NCBI GenBank assembly: GCA_964352985.1
Contig: CAYGUK010000009.1
Span: 1-58,332, forward strand
DNA length: 58,332 bases
Direction: 5' to 3'
Source of the DNA: CAYGUK01 sp964352985
Lineage (GTDB): Bacteria > Pseudomonadota > Gammaproteobacteria > JAHCLG01
A program made the translations under genes and the position numbers. Position 1 is the first letter of the stretch, and each line of letters starts with the position of its first letter. Shown here one piece after another: positions 7,858 to 17,206 of the stretch. The notes beneath the pieces are model-generated. The model did not search any database. It was not told where the DNA came from and saw nothing but the letters and a program-made list of their open reading frames with translations.

Positions 7858-9603
7858 TTGAATATAAAATATGGATTTTCTTTATTAGTAGTATTTTGTT
7901 TAATCTTTTTTACTGGTTGTGTGCGAATGCCTCCAAAAAATGGTACGGCAATTGATAGGATACATGATACGCTTAATCAGGGTGTTGCCGCAGATAGTCA
8001 AATTGCTAAACAAGGTTATGGACGAAATATTCCAATCTCAATAAATCAAGCACTCATTCCAGCAGTAAATATGAATCTTGGGACTTCGCCCATCAATACG
8101 ACTCGCCATTTTAATATTTCGGTTCATAATATTCCTGCGAAACAATTTTTTATGGGACTTGTGAAAAATACGTCACAAAATATTGTTGTCAGTCCAGATG
8201 TAAAAGGTAATATCTCTCTTGATTTAAAGAATATTACAGTAAAAGAAGCCTTAGATGCTGTTCGAGATATTTATGGTTATCAATATCGACGTACTGCCTA
8301 CGGGTATAATGTTTTTCCTCGCGAATTAGCAACACGTATATTTACAGTAAATTATTTAGATGTGATTCGAAAAGGTAAAACTATTACTAAAGTACATGGT
8401 GGTCAACCCACAAGTACTGGTAGCACGGCAACAACTTCAAACGGATCTACTGTTATCGGTAATAATCAAAATTCTGAATCAACGACGACGAGTTCTATTG
8501 AAACGAAATCTGATAATGATTTTTGGAAAACTTTAAAAGTCACTTTAGAAACAATTATTGGTGACGAAGGTGGGCGTAAGGTTGTTGTTGAACCTCAAGC
8601 TGGTTTAGTAGTTGTTCGCGCTTATCCGAATGAACTGAAACAAGTTGCTTATTATCTAGGGAGTATTCAAAATAATTTAAATCGTCAAGTTATTCTCGAT
8701 GCTAAAATACTCGAAGTAAAATTAAAAAATGGATTTCAACAAGGTGTTAACTGGAATTTACTTGGTTTTAAATTACAAGGCGATGTTTACCGTGATGGTA
8801 ATTTATCAGGGGATGCTGATAATTTAATCGGAAACTTAAATACAGCCTTTAATAATAATATTTTTAATTTACATATTTCAACAGGCGACTTTTTTTCAAT
8901 CATTAAATTACTGTCAACAGAAGGTAATGTGCAAATTCTATCAAGCCCGAGAATTTCAACCGTTAACAACCAGAAAGCAGTTATTAAAGTTGGATCAGAT
9001 GAGTATTTTGTAACGGGTTTATCGACATTAACAGTTGGTGGTTCGGTTAATTCTGATAATTCTCAAGATGTGCAATTAACACCATTCTTCTCAGGAATTG
9101 CACTAGATGTGACACCACAAATCGATCGTAATGGTGATGTGATTTTACATATTCATCCAAGTGTCAGTAAAGTAATCGATCAACAAAAACGTATTGATCT
9201 TGGTGTGAGAGTGTTGAATTTGCCTTTAGCATTTAGCTCAATACGTGAGTCAGATACAATAGTGAGATCGCGTAGTGGTCAAGTCATAATTATCGGCGGA
9301 TTGATGGAAGATGATACTGCCGAGCAAGTGGGTTCTATGCCTTGGTTTAGTAAACTACCTTTTGTTGGAACGGTATTTAGAGATGTGGGACAAGAGTCTA
9401 ATCGTTCAGAATTAGTTATTTTATTAAAAGCAACGGTAGTTAATAACGGTGTTTGGCCAAATCAATTGGCAAATACAAGAGAACGTTATAATCAGTTGCA
9501 AAGAGGATTTCACTTTGGTGGTCATCCTGAGGTGTTTGGCACCATGGCTGAGAAGAAGCCTTATTGGGAACGATATCATTCAAGTTATCTTAATTATAAA
9601 TAA
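7858..9603 (+). CDS. mshL: MshL, outer-membrane secretin of the MSHA pilus
   Basis: 581 residues. A lipoprotein signal ends in the lipobox FTGC with Cys21, so the secretin itself is probably lipid-anchored. Residues of about 85-160 form an STN/N0-type domain (VHNIPAKQFFMGLVKN, VSPDVKGNISLDL), followed by a low-complexity Ser/Thr/Asn linker at about 180-220, an N1-type domain, and the secretin barrel domain from about 270 to 525 (VQILSSPRISTVNNQKAVIKVG, VIIIGGLMEDD, WFSKLPFVGTVFRD). It forms the multimeric channel through which the pilus leaves the cell. The start is TTG, preceded by GGGGGA eight bases upstream. Confidence 0.92.
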   Translation: MNIKYGFSLLVVFCLIFFTGCVRMPPKNGTAIDRIHDTLNQGVAADSQIAKQGYGRNIPISINQALIPAVNMNLGTSPINTTRHFNISVHNIPAKQFFMGLVKNTSQNIVVSPDVKGNISLDLKNITVKEALDAVRDIYGYQYRRTAYGYNVFPRELATRIFTVNYLDVIRKGKTITKVHGGQPTSTGSTATTSNGSTVIGNNQNSESTTTSSIETKSDNDFWKTLKVTLETIIGDEGGRKVVVEPQAGLVVVRAYPNELKQVAYYLGSIQNNLNRQVILDAKILEVKLKNGFQQGVNWNLLGFKLQGDVYRDGNLSGDADNLIGNLNTAFNNNIFNLHISTGDFFSIIKLLSTEGNVQILSSPRISTVNNQKAVIKVGSDEYFVTGLSTLTVGGSVNSDNSQDVQLTPFFSGIALDVTPQIDRNGDVILHIHPSVSKVIDQQKRIDLGVRVLNLPLAFSSIRESDTIVRSRSGQVIIIGGLMEDDTAEQVGSMPWFSKLPFVGTVFRDVGQESNRSELVILLKATVVNNGVWPNQLANTRERYNQLQRGFHFGGHPEVFGTMAEKKPYWERYHSSYLNYK

Positions 9604-9630
9604 TTTGAATAAATTAATTGGGGCGAAAAT

Positions 9631-10557
9631 ATGTATCTAGAACATTTTAAGTTAACGACACTGCCATTTACGTTGACACCGAATACGGATTTTTATTGTG
9701 ATCTACCAGGTCATCAAGCTGCATTAAATGTATTACTCGTTAGTTTAAATAGTGGAGAAGGTTTTATTAAAATAGTTGGTGAAGTGGGGAGTGGTAAAAC
9801 TTTACTTTGCCGAAAATTGTTAAATTCCCTAGATGAAGATCAATACGTCACAGCTTTTATTCCTAATCCAGATTTAACACCAAAAGGATTACGAAAATTA
9901 CTCGCGCATGAATTAGGCATTGATATTGAAAATTACTATGATCAAAACCATATTTTAGATTTGATTAATGAACAGTTATTAGAATTTAATCGTCAAGGTA
10001 AACGTGCTGTTTTACTTTTGGATGAAGCACAAGCTTTATCGGATGAATGTTTAGAAGCTGTTCGACTTCTAACAAATCTAGAAACAGAATCGACTAAATT
10101 ATTACAAGTTGTTTTGTTTGGCCAACCCGAATTAGACGAGCGCTTAAATAAACCTTCACTTAGACAATTAAAGCAACGGATTTGTTTTTCTTATAATTTA
10201 CAGCCCATCAAACGAACGGAATTAGAGGATTATATTCAACATCGATTAACTAAAGCAGGCCACACTTACGGTACTTTATTTACTAAAAAAGCTTGTAATC
10301 TACTCTTTAAATCTAGCCGTGGGTTACCACGTGTGATTAATATTTTGTGTCATAAGGCATTGATGGTGGCATATGGTCGTGGACAACGAAAAATAGATCA
10401 TAAAGCAATGCAGTTAGCTATTAAAGACACTGAAGATGTTAAATTATTTGATTCAAAAAAAGCATCGAAAGGTAAACTTTTCATTTGGGGGTGCGCATTA
10501 ATTGCAACGGGTGCTGTGGCAACGAAATATTTAGCGTTGTCTGGAATAATACGGTGA
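9631..10557 (+). CDS. mshM: MshM, ExeA-like AAA+ ATPase
   Basis: 308 residues. An AAA+ ATPase with Walker A GEVGSGKT at residues 50-57, Walker B LLLDEAQ at 128-134, and an arginine-rich sensor region (SSRGLPRVINILCHKAL) near 230-245. A single hydrophobic helix near the C-terminus (LFIWGCALIATGAVATKYLAL) anchors it in the inner membrane. ExeA/GspA-type proteins help place or assemble the secretin through the cell wall; MshM is the homologue in MSHA loci, although it lacks the peptidoglycan-binding part of full ExeA. It lies 27 bp after mshL and 3 bp before mshN. Confidence 0.9.
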   Translation: MYLEHFKLTTLPFTLTPNTDFYCDLPGHQAALNVLLVSLNSGEGFIKIVGEVGSGKTLLCRKLLNSLDEDQYVTAFIPNPDLTPKGLRKLLAHELGIDIENYYDQNHILDLINEQLLEFNRQGKRAVLLLDEAQALSDECLEAVRLLTNLETESTKLLQVVLFGQPELDERLNKPSLRQLKQRICFSYNLQPIKRTELEDYIQHRLTKAGHTYGTLFTKKACNLLFKSSRGLPRVINILCHKALMVAYGRGQRKIDHKAMQLAIKDTEDVKLFDSKKASKGKLFIWGCALIATGAVATKYLALSGIIR

Positions 10558-10560
10558 TTT

Positions 10561-11850
10561 ATGAGTTTAATTAATAAAATGTTAAAAGATTTGGATGATA
10601 GGCGAGGTAAACAATCGTCTTCACAAGTTAATGTATTAGCTGGTGTTATAAGTGTTGAAGAAGAAAATCAAGCTAAGCGAAAAAAAATTATATATGTTTC
10701 TATTGTAAGTGTGATCATTTTATTTATTATTTTATCTTTATTATTATTACGAATGAGCAAACCATTACATCAATATTTTCATGACCAGCATGAATATTTA
10801 CCAAATTATCACCACAAAGCTGATGTTTTTCATAAATCTATTGCTTCACCTTCATTATTAACAATGTATAGCGTAAATAAGCAAAATGGCCAAACATTTT
10901 TGACATTAAATTTCAATAAGCCCATCCAAGGTGGCATTAAACATTGGCAAGTAAAAAACACGGTTTATTTATATTTAAACAATACAAAGCTTCCTCAAAG
11001 TTTTAAAACTACAGAATTAAATAATGATGTATTTTCAAAAATAAATGTTTCTGAAGATACAAAAAACCATTTACAGTTTAGTGTGGTTTTAATGCCAGGC
11101 GTAGTATTACATAATATAGCAATTCAACAATACCCCAAAACAACATTGCAATTGGAGTTTATTACAGATGTTAAAATGCCGCATAAAAAACCAGCACTCA
11201 TAAAACCTACTGCAGAAATACAAGCGTCTACCTCTGTAAAACAGCAAGGACTCGTTAAAACAAATTTACCGTTATCAAATTTACAGCAAACTAAGATTAA
11301 TATGGAATCAGCGATGGAGTTTGCAAATAATGGTGAAAATGTGCAAGCCATAACACAGTTAAATTTGATTCTGGAAAAAAATCCTATTTATAAACCAGCA
11401 AGACAAATGTTGGCGACTTTATATTTTCAACAAGGCAATCTTTCTAAGGCGGAACAATTATTACGAGTTGGGTTGCAACAAGCGCCTGAATATAGCCAAT
11501 ATGCCGAATTATTAGGACATGTTTTAATTAGCCAAAATAAACTTAAGCAAGCACTTGATGTATTACAAAGCGCTGTGCCAAATTTATCTGATGATCCAGA
11601 TTATTTCGCTTTAATGGCAAATGTTCAACAAAGATTAGGTCATAGTGCTAGCGCTGCGCGACTATACGAACAAATTATTCGGTTAGAACCAGATAATCCT
11701 AAATTGTGGCTTGGTTTAGCTATCGCCTTTAGAGAATCAGGGCAAGAAAGTTTAGCTTTAAAAGCATTTCAAAAATCACAGGATATAGGTGGGTTATCAC
11801 CACAATTACAGCAGTATGTTTCACAACAAATTGATGTATTGGAGGGATAG
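10561..11850 (+). CDS. mshN: MshN, TPR protein of the MSHA pilus
   Basis: 429 residues. It opens with MSLINKMLKDLDDRRG, the conserved N-terminal signature of MshN and GspB-like proteins, then a membrane helix at about 42-63 (KIIYVSIVSVIILFIILSLL). A beta-rich periplasmic region follows to about 210, then a TPR array from about 240 to the end (ALYFQQGNLSKAEQLLRVGL, LLGHVLISQNKLKQALDVL, ARLYEQIIRLEPDNPKLWLG). In the system it works with MshM in the envelope. It is 3 bp from mshM and 2 bp from mshE, so the three are one transcript. Confidence 0.87.
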   Translation: MSLINKMLKDLDDRRGKQSSSQVNVLAGVISVEEENQAKRKKIIYVSIVSVIILFIILSLLLLRMSKPLHQYFHDQHEYLPNYHHKADVFHKSIASPSLLTMYSVNKQNGQTFLTLNFNKPIQGGIKHWQVKNTVYLYLNNTKLPQSFKTTELNNDVFSKINVSEDTKNHLQFSVVLMPGVVLHNIAIQQYPKTTLQLEFITDVKMPHKKPALIKPTAEIQASTSVKQQGLVKTNLPLSNLQQTKINMESAMEFANNGENVQAITQLNLILEKNPIYKPARQMLATLYFQQGNLSKAEQLLRVGLQQAPEYSQYAELLGHVLISQNKLKQALDVLQSAVPNLSDDPDYFALMANVQQRLGHSASAARLYEQIIRLEPDNPKLWLGLAIAFRESGQESLALKAFQKSQDIGGLSPQLQQYVSQQIDVLEG

Positions 11851-11852
11851 CA

Positions 11853-13589
11853 ATGCCACCAAAAGCTCGCATCGGTGAATTATTAGTAAATAAAGGCTTA
11901 ATAACCGAAGAGCAATTGAAAAATGCATTGACGATACAAAAAGAACGGGGTGGAAGGTTAGGATCTATTTTTGTTGATTTAGGTTATATTTCTTATGAAA
12001 TTTTTCTTAAAGTTTTATCTGAGCAGTTAGGTGTTCCCTTTGTTGATGTGACACATCATAAATTTAATTCAGATTTAGTTAAAAAATTACCCGAATCATA
12101 TGCAAGGCGTTATCGCGCAATCGTATTAGATGATAATGGAATTGAGTTAACAGTGGGGATGGTTGATCCTCAAGATATTTTTGCTTTTGGTGAAGTTTCT
12201 CGAATATTACAACGACCAATAAAACAAGTTTTAGTTGAAGAAGCAACATTATCACGAGTGATTGATAATATTTATCGACATACTGATCAGATTACTGATT
12301 ATGCCAAAGAATTATCTGATGAAATCACCAAATCAGTGGAAGTATTTTTACCACAATTGGATATTGAACGAAATGAAGATGCGCCTGTCGTTAAGCTATT
12401 ACAATCCTTATTCGAAGATGCTGTGCAAGTGAATGCTTCCGATATTCATATAGAGCCGGATGAAAAAATATTACGGATAAGAACACGTGTGGATGGATTT
12501 TTACAGGAACAAATTGTTGAAAATCGACATATTATTTCTGCGTTAACTCAAAGATTGAAGTTAATGGCTGGACTCGATATTGCAGAAAAACGATTACCAC
12601 AAGATGGACGTTTTAATATTAAAGTGCATGATTCTACGATTGATATCCGTTTATCAACATTACCAGTACAAAATGGTGAGTCTGTTGTAATGCGTTTATT
12701 AAATCAAGATATGGCACATTTATCTTTACGTGAACTTGGTATGCCCACATGGATTAGCGAAAGATTTAGAAAATTAATTAACCGAACTCATGGCATGGTT
12801 TTAGTCACGGGACCTACAGGCAGTGGTAAAACTACGACGTTATATAGCGCACTTCAAGAATTGAATCGACCTGAAACAAAAATCATTACGGTAGAGGATC
12901 CTGTAGAATATCAAATTCCAAGAATTAATCAGGTCCAAGTAAATCGCAAAATCGATTTAACCTTTTCCCGAGTGTTACGAGCAGCATTAAGACAAGATCC
13001 GGATATTGTGTTAGTCGGTGAAATTCGAGATAGTGAAACAGCAAGCATTGCATTAAGAGCTGCGATGACGGGGCATTTAGTTTTAGCAACTTTACACACC
13101 AATGATGCTAGATCAAGTGCAATGCGTTTAGTCGATATGGGCGTAGAAGGTTATCTCGTTGCGGTGGCGTTAAGAGCAGTGCTCGCCCAACGGTTAGTAC
13201 GACGAATTTGTGAAAGTTGTCGTCAACAACGTGAAATATCTCCTAGAGAAACTAACTGGGTTAAAGTCGTTGCAGGCAATGCTATGTTAGAACGTACTTT
13301 TTATGAAGGCGCTGGTTGCACCCAATGTAATAATTCTGGTTACGCAGGGCGTGTTGGTGTTTATGAATTATTGGAATTAAATGCGCCGATGATGGATGCG
13401 TTACGAGATAATAATACCAATCAATTTTATCGAGCCGTAGAAAAGCATCCTAATGCAATACCGCTAGGTTTAATGGCACTCGATCTTGCCCTAACTGGTA
13501 TGACTACTTTAGAAGAAGTCATCCGCATCGCAGAAGAGTTAGAAGATGCTCCTGATATTGTGGCAAGTACTAATTTACAGGATGAATAA
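11853..13589 (+). CDS. mshE: MshE, assembly ATPase of the MSHA pilus
   Basis: 578 residues, full length for the GspE/PilB family. An N-terminal GspE_N-type domain (RIGELLVNKGLITEEQLKNAL, residues 5-25) is the region that binds cyclic di-GMP in Vibrio MshE. Walker A is GPTGSGKT at about 320-327, the Asp box TVEDPVEY follows at about 348, and Walker B is LVGEIRDSE at about 388. The C-terminal zinc site has CESC and CTQC pairs. This hexameric motor drives pilin polymerisation at the inner membrane. Arg and Leu residues of the N-terminal 24-mer motif typical of c-di-GMP binding are partly visible, so second-messenger control is plausible but inferred. Confidence 0.94.
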   Translation: MPPKARIGELLVNKGLITEEQLKNALTIQKERGGRLGSIFVDLGYISYEIFLKVLSEQLGVPFVDVTHHKFNSDLVKKLPESYARRYRAIVLDDNGIELTVGMVDPQDIFAFGEVSRILQRPIKQVLVEEATLSRVIDNIYRHTDQITDYAKELSDEITKSVEVFLPQLDIERNEDAPVVKLLQSLFEDAVQVNASDIHIEPDEKILRIRTRVDGFLQEQIVENRHIISALTQRLKLMAGLDIAEKRLPQDGRFNIKVHDSTIDIRLSTLPVQNGESVVMRLLNQDMAHLSLRELGMPTWISERFRKLINRTHGMVLVTGPTGSGKTTTLYSALQELNRPETKIITVEDPVEYQIPRINQVQVNRKIDLTFSRVLRAALRQDPDIVLVGEIRDSETASIALRAAMTGHLVLATLHTNDARSSAMRLVDMGVEGYLVAVALRAVLAQRLVRRICESCRQQREISPRETNWVKVVAGNAMLERTFYEGAGCTQCNNSGYAGRVGVYELLELNAPMMDALRDNNTNQFYRAVEKHPNAIPLGLMALDLALTGMTTLEEVIRIAEELEDAPDIVASTNLQDE

Positions 13590-13591
13590 CG

Positions 13592-14815
13592 ATGCCAAAT
13601 TATTCATATCAAGGACGAAATGATAAAGGACAACTAATAAAGGGTAAAGTTGAGGCTGATAATTATAATGTAGTTGCCTCTAAGTTACTTGAAACAGGGA
13701 TCACCCCAGTTGATATTAAAGAGATTAAATTTGATATCGATTGGTATAGAGTATTTGGCCGTGAGCTATTTAGAAAAAAATTAAAACGAACAGAGCTTTT
13801 AAATTTTTGTAGACAAATGAGTTCTCTGTATAAAGCGGGTGTGCCTATAACATTATCAATCGCACGGTTAGCTGAAAGTGCTCGTAGCAACATGTTAAAA
13901 GTTGCACTAGAACAAGTTTTAGTTGATATTGAGTCAGGGCTTGAGCTTGCAAAATCATTACAAAAGCACAAACATGTTTTCCCAAATTTAGTTGTTAATA
14001 TTGTTGAGGTGGGTGAGAACACGGGTAAATTGGATGAATCTTTTTTACAACTTGCTAATTATTTGGATTTGGAAGATTCGACAGTAAAACGTGTTAAAGC
14101 AGCATTACGTTATCCGATTATTGTAATTTCAGCAATTGTCATTGCGTTAGTTGTTTTAAATATGATGGTTATTCCTGTATTTTCAGGCTTATTTAAAAGT
14201 ATGAAAATGGAACTACCATTGTTGACGCGAGTATTAATTGGAACATCTGACTTTACACTCGCTTATTGGAAGCATATCTTACTTTGCATCATAATTTTAT
14301 TTATTTTATTCAGAATTCTAATCCATACTAAGAAAGGGTTATATCTGTGGAATCGTTTTCAAATAAAAATACCATTTATTGGAAAAATTTTGCAGAAAGT
14401 AATTTATGCTAGATTCGCAAGAGCATTTGCTTTGATTTTAAGAACAGATGTTGTTTTATCTCGGGGTATTGAGTTAGTTGCGACGAGTTTAAATAATAAA
14501 TATATGAGCGCGAAAGTAATGGAAATGCGTTATCTTATTACTCGAGGAGAAAGTATTATTAATTCTGCAAAAGCCACAAATATGTTTTCCCCATTAGTTT
14601 TGCAGATGCTTCTTGTTGGTGAAGAAGGCGGTAATATTGATGAAATGTTGGAATTTGTTGCCGATTATTATGAACGAGAAGCAGATTTTGAAATCCAACG
14701 TTTAAGTCAAGCAATAGAGCCAGTTTTGATGGTGATAATTGGTGGGCTTGTTTTAGTTTTAGCATTAGGGATTTTTTTACCAATGTGGCAAATGATGCGA
14801 GGGATGATGAGGTAG
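13592..14815 (+). CDS. mshG: MshG, inner-membrane platform protein
   Basis: 407 residues, standard for the GspF/PilC family. Two repeated T2SSF helical domains (first with FCRQMSSLYKAGVPITLSIA at about 72-91, second with FARAFALILRTDVVLSRGIE at about 275-294), each followed by membrane helices (about 170-192, 225-245 and 375-397). This protein sits at the base of the pilus, above the MshE hexamer, and passes its rotation to the growing fibre. Two bp after mshE. Confidence 0.93.
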   Translation: MPNYSYQGRNDKGQLIKGKVEADNYNVVASKLLETGITPVDIKEIKFDIDWYRVFGRELFRKKLKRTELLNFCRQMSSLYKAGVPITLSIARLAESARSNMLKVALEQVLVDIESGLELAKSLQKHKHVFPNLVVNIVEVGENTGKLDESFLQLANYLDLEDSTVKRVKAALRYPIIVISAIVIALVVLNMMVIPVFSGLFKSMKMELPLLTRVLIGTSDFTLAYWKHILLCIIILFILFRILIHTKKGLYLWNRFQIKIPFIGKILQKVIYARFARAFALILRTDVVLSRGIELVATSLNNKYMSAKVMEMRYLITRGESIINSAKATNMFSPLVLQMLLVGEEGGNIDEMLEFVADYYEREADFEIQRLSQAIEPVLMVIIGGLVLVLALGIFLPMWQMMRGMMR

Positions 14816-14824
14816 GTTATCTCC

Positions 14825-15382
14825 GTGAAAAATTTTTATAACATGGTGAACTTTGAAAAACTAAATAAAGGTGCGGTAGCTTTATTTGAAATTATAATTA
14901 GTTTAGTGATCATTGGTCTTCTTATGGCAGTTGCATTAAATATTTTATTAGATTTTAGAATTGATGCAGAAAGAGTTAGCTTAGAAGATACTGTGATGAA
15001 ATTACAAACTGCATTAAATTTACAGTTATTACAACGCTTAACAAAAAATAAAGATAATATAAATTATTTTCATTGTTTTAATCCCATCGATTTATTATTG
15101 CAAGTTCCCTCAAATTATCTTGGTGAACTTAAAAATCCTGATCTTGAGAAAATTCCAAGAGGCTCCTGGTATTTTGATAAGAATGGATGTATGCTTGTAT
15201 ATATAATAAAATATCCGAAGTATTTTGTCACAACCTTGGCAGAGCCGAAGCGGGCTCGATTTCGAGTAAAATTAGTCTATACTAAAATTAAGGAGCCAGA
15301 GATTTCTGCTACTGAACATCGTGCAGGGGGAATTTTGCTCGAACCAGTAGAAACATATTATTGGCTTAAACTCGAAGAATAA
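14825..15382 (+). CDS. mshF: MshF-like pilin-related protein
   Basis: 185 residues. After a basic N-terminus there is a pilin-like hydrophobic helix (ALFEIIISLVIIGLLMAVAL, about residues 19-38) with a Gly-Ala possible cut site at 16-17, which would put Glu at +6 instead of +5, so processing is doubtful. The body is a long helix (LQTALNLQLLQRL) and a small domain with a pair of Cys (HCF, NGC). Position between mshG and the pilin gene matches MshF. Start is probably the GTG at 14825, nine bases after mshG; an in-frame ATG lies six codons further in. Confidence 0.75.
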   Translation: MKNFYNMVNFEKLNKGAVALFEIIISLVIIGLLMAVALNILLDFRIDAERVSLEDTVMKLQTALNLQLLQRLTKNKDNINYFHCFNPIDLLLQVPSNYLGELKNPDLEKIPRGSWYFDKNGCMLVYIIKYPKYFVTTLAEPKRARFRVKLVYTKIKEPEISATEHRAGGILLEPVETYYWLKLEE

Positions 15383-15436
15383 TCGTTATACAGATTATTT
15401 GATTCCAAATAATGAGAGAGGGCTGAGGAGAAAACC

Positions 15437-15844
15437 ATGAATTCAGTAATACAATCAGGATTTACGTTGATAGAACTAATCGTTGTTATTGTGATCCTAG
15501 GTATATTAGTGACAGTTGCACTTCCTTTTTATACCGATTTACGAGATGAAGCTGCGGCAGCTAATGTCCGAGGTGTAGCTGCTGCTATTTCAAGTGGTTC
15601 AGCGATAAATTTTGCAGCTAGGACCGCGACAAATGGTGGTTCAGGTTCGACTTTGACTAACTGTAATCAATCCGAATCGATGTTAAACGGTGGGGCATTT
15701 CCAATTGCTCCAACGGGTGGAACGTACTCAATCATTACTGCCGCCGCAGTTGCTGATGGTGCTGTAGCAACTTGCACATTATCGTTAACAGGTTTAACTT
15801 CAGGTCAAGCTACGGCTTCATATCAAATTGTAGGTGCTAACTGA
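15437..15844 (+). CDS. mshA: MshA major pilin
   Basis: 135 residues. Leader MNSVIQSG is cut before FTLIELIVVIVILGILVTVALP, a perfect type IVa prepilin with Glu at +5. The mature protein has the MSHA pattern: helix with DLRDEAAAANVRGVAAAISSG, Ala/Gly/Thr-rich beta part, and Cys76 and Cys113 bracketing a probable C-terminal disulfide loop, which would need DsbA/DsbB. MSHA loci usually carry mshB as well as mshA; only one pilin gene is found here. It is the last gene of the plus arm and is closed by a strong terminator, as expected for an abundant subunit. Confidence 0.88.
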   Translation: MNSVIQSGFTLIELIVVIVILGILVTVALPFYTDLRDEAAAANVRGVAAAISSGSAINFAARTATNGGSGSTLTNCNQSESMLNGGAFPIAPTGGTYSIITAAAVADGAVATCTLSLTGLTSGQATASYQIVGAN

Positions 15845-15860
15845 TTACATAAAATTGTTT

Positions 15861-15899
15861 ACACCCTTGCAAATAAGTAAAGTTTGCAAGGGTGTTTTC
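15861..15899 (+). terminator. Rho-independent terminator of the msh plus arm
   Basis: A perfect 13 bp stem, ACACCCTTGCAAA (15861-15873) with TTTGCAAGGGTGT (15883-15895), nine-base loop, followed by a short T run. It lies 17 bp after the mshA stop. Confidence 0.92.
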
Positions 15900-15932
15900 T
15901 AGGGTCAGGGTCTAAGCAGCATTTCAAAATAA

Positions 15933-16078
15933 TCAGGACTTACGCAAAACTTCAGCTTTTGTCCGTGGTCTTCGTTATAATCTTCGTTCAAATACTCATG
16001 CACCATTCGTACACTGCGCTTTTAACTGCAGATTATGCCTCGACCACATACAAAATCTTCGTTTTGCGTAAGTCCTGA
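15933..16078. mobile_element. MITE-like element of 146 bp with long inverted termini
   Basis: The ends are exact inverted copies: TCAGGACTTACGCAAAAC at 15933-15950 and its complement at 16061-16078. Beyond these 18 bp, the arms stay imperfectly complementary for some 50 bases (for example TTTTGTCCGTGGTC against TTTTGTATGTGGTC, then ATAATCT on both), so the whole element could fold into one hairpin. Both ends are flanked by TAA (15930-15932 and 16079-16081), a likely 3 bp target duplication. It holds no gene. It sits between the mshA terminator and the end of djlA. The 3 bp TNA duplication is typical of some IS5-group transposases, which is an inference. Confidence 0.8.
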
Positions 16079-16090
16079 TAATGTCGCATT

Positions 16091-16927
16091 TTATTTTTTA
16101 TGGTTTTTTTCGATTAAATTATATGCAGCTTGTATTGTTTGAGCTTTTTCTGTAGCTATCTTCAACATTTCCTCAGGTAAACCTTTGGCGATTAATTTAT
16201 CTGGATGATGTTGACTCATTAACTTTCGATAATTTTTTTTGATTTCAGCGAAAGGTGTCAATCGTGTCACATTTAAAGTTTCATAAGCCTGTTGTAGTTG
16301 ATCAGAATTATGATTATTGGAATAGGAATAACGATTTTGTTTTTCTCTATGGTTGTATTTACGATGATGATGGGAATATTGATTTCTATATGAGTGAAAC
16401 TCATTAATATCAAATCCTAATTGACGGCATATTTTATTTAGTATTGTTCGAGCATTTTCACTCATCTCACCATCTGCAGTTGCCGCCTGGATTTGTAAAT
16501 CAATAAACATACGTAATAGCGCAATATGTTTTTGACAATGATCTTTTAACTCCTGAATACTTTGAGACAAATTAAATTTTGCATTTTTACCCTGATAAAA
16601 TAAACCAATAGCTTCTCGTGTCATTGATTCATCCAGCTGCATGTTTTTCATAATTCTACGAGCAACATGGATTTCATTTTTACTAACATGCCCATCAGAT
16701 TTCGCAATAAAACCCATAACTAAGAATGTAGTATTGAAATAGGATTGTTGAATAATATTGAGTTCTTCATTTGAGATATTGGATTTATAAAAAGAATGAA
16801 GTCCCATATCAAAACTGTGACCAATGATGATTCCTATGACTGCGCCAAGGGGGCCTGCAATTAGTGCACCAAAGAAGGCACACAAAATTTTTCCGTACCA
16901 ATATGTCATTGAGTTTTTTTTTTGCAT
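16091..16927 (-). CDS. djlA: DjlA, membrane-anchored DnaJ-like co-chaperone
   Basis: 278 residues. One N-terminal membrane segment rich in Gly (FFGALIAGPLGAVIGIIIGHSFD, about 19-40) is the dimerising helix typical of DjlA. A TerB-like helical domain covers about 60-175 (FLVMGFIAKSDGHVSKNE, AATADGEMSENAR). A basic, His/Tyr/Asn-rich linker spans 180-208. The C-terminal J domain has the essential HPD at 241-243. DjlA stimulates DnaK at the inner membrane and is tied to capsule (Rcs) signalling in enterics and to intracellular growth in Legionella. Most DjlA proteins begin at the equivalent of MTYWYGK (residue 7, 16909), so the true start may be there. Confidence 0.92.
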   Translation of the reverse strand: MQKKNSMTYWYGKILCAFFGALIAGPLGAVIGIIIGHSFDMGLHSFYKSNISNEELNIIQQSYFNTTFLVMGFIAKSDGHVSKNEIHVARRIMKNMQLDESMTREAIGLFYQGKNAKFNLSQSIQELKDHCQKHIALLRMFIDLQIQAATADGEMSENARTILNKICRQLGFDINEFHSYRNQYSHHHRKYNHREKQNRYSYSNNHNSDQLQQAYETLNVTRLTPFAEIKKNYRKLMSQHHPDKLIAKGLPEEMLKIATEKAQTIQAAYNLIEKNHKK

Positions 16928-17206
16928 AAGCCTTAGGGCTATTAATCTAGAATTAAATGTAATCGCTTGAAAATTAATTGTATCATATAATACACAATAT
17001 ATGTATTCTTTGAATTTTATTAAATTGATCTGATTGAGTTAATGTCATTATTCGACCAGGGTTATGTGCGAGATTGCTCAAAAGGCTGTAGTCAAAATAT
17101 TGATTAATTATTAAACATTATTCGTTAACTTATTGTTTTAAATCATAAAAGAACAGTTCTGGTTTGTAGGATATTTGCCATTGATCTTAGTTGAAAAGGT
17201 AGTGTG
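16928..17206. other. Intergenic stretch upstream of the small RNA
   Basis: No reading frame worth keeping. The stretch holds the start region of djlA (minus strand) and the upstream region of the small RNA (plus strand). An 11-base palindrome AGAAC-A-GTTCT is at 17150-17160, about 85 bases before the likely RNA start; it is faintly like the LetA/GacA-type upstream boxes of Rsm RNAs but does not match their consensus exactly. Otherwise nothing seen. Confidence 0.5.

Noticed and set aside
2504..15844. Reading the locus as a type II secretion system
   Set aside because: Presence of MshM and MshN-type proteins, the prepilin set and the major pilin with a two-Cys loop fit MSHA pilus biogenesis; no GspD-K pseudopilin series is present.
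17150..17160. AGAACAGTTCT palindrome as a firm LetA/GacA box
   Set aside because: Position is plausible but spacing and flanks do not match the known consensus; kept only as a weak note.
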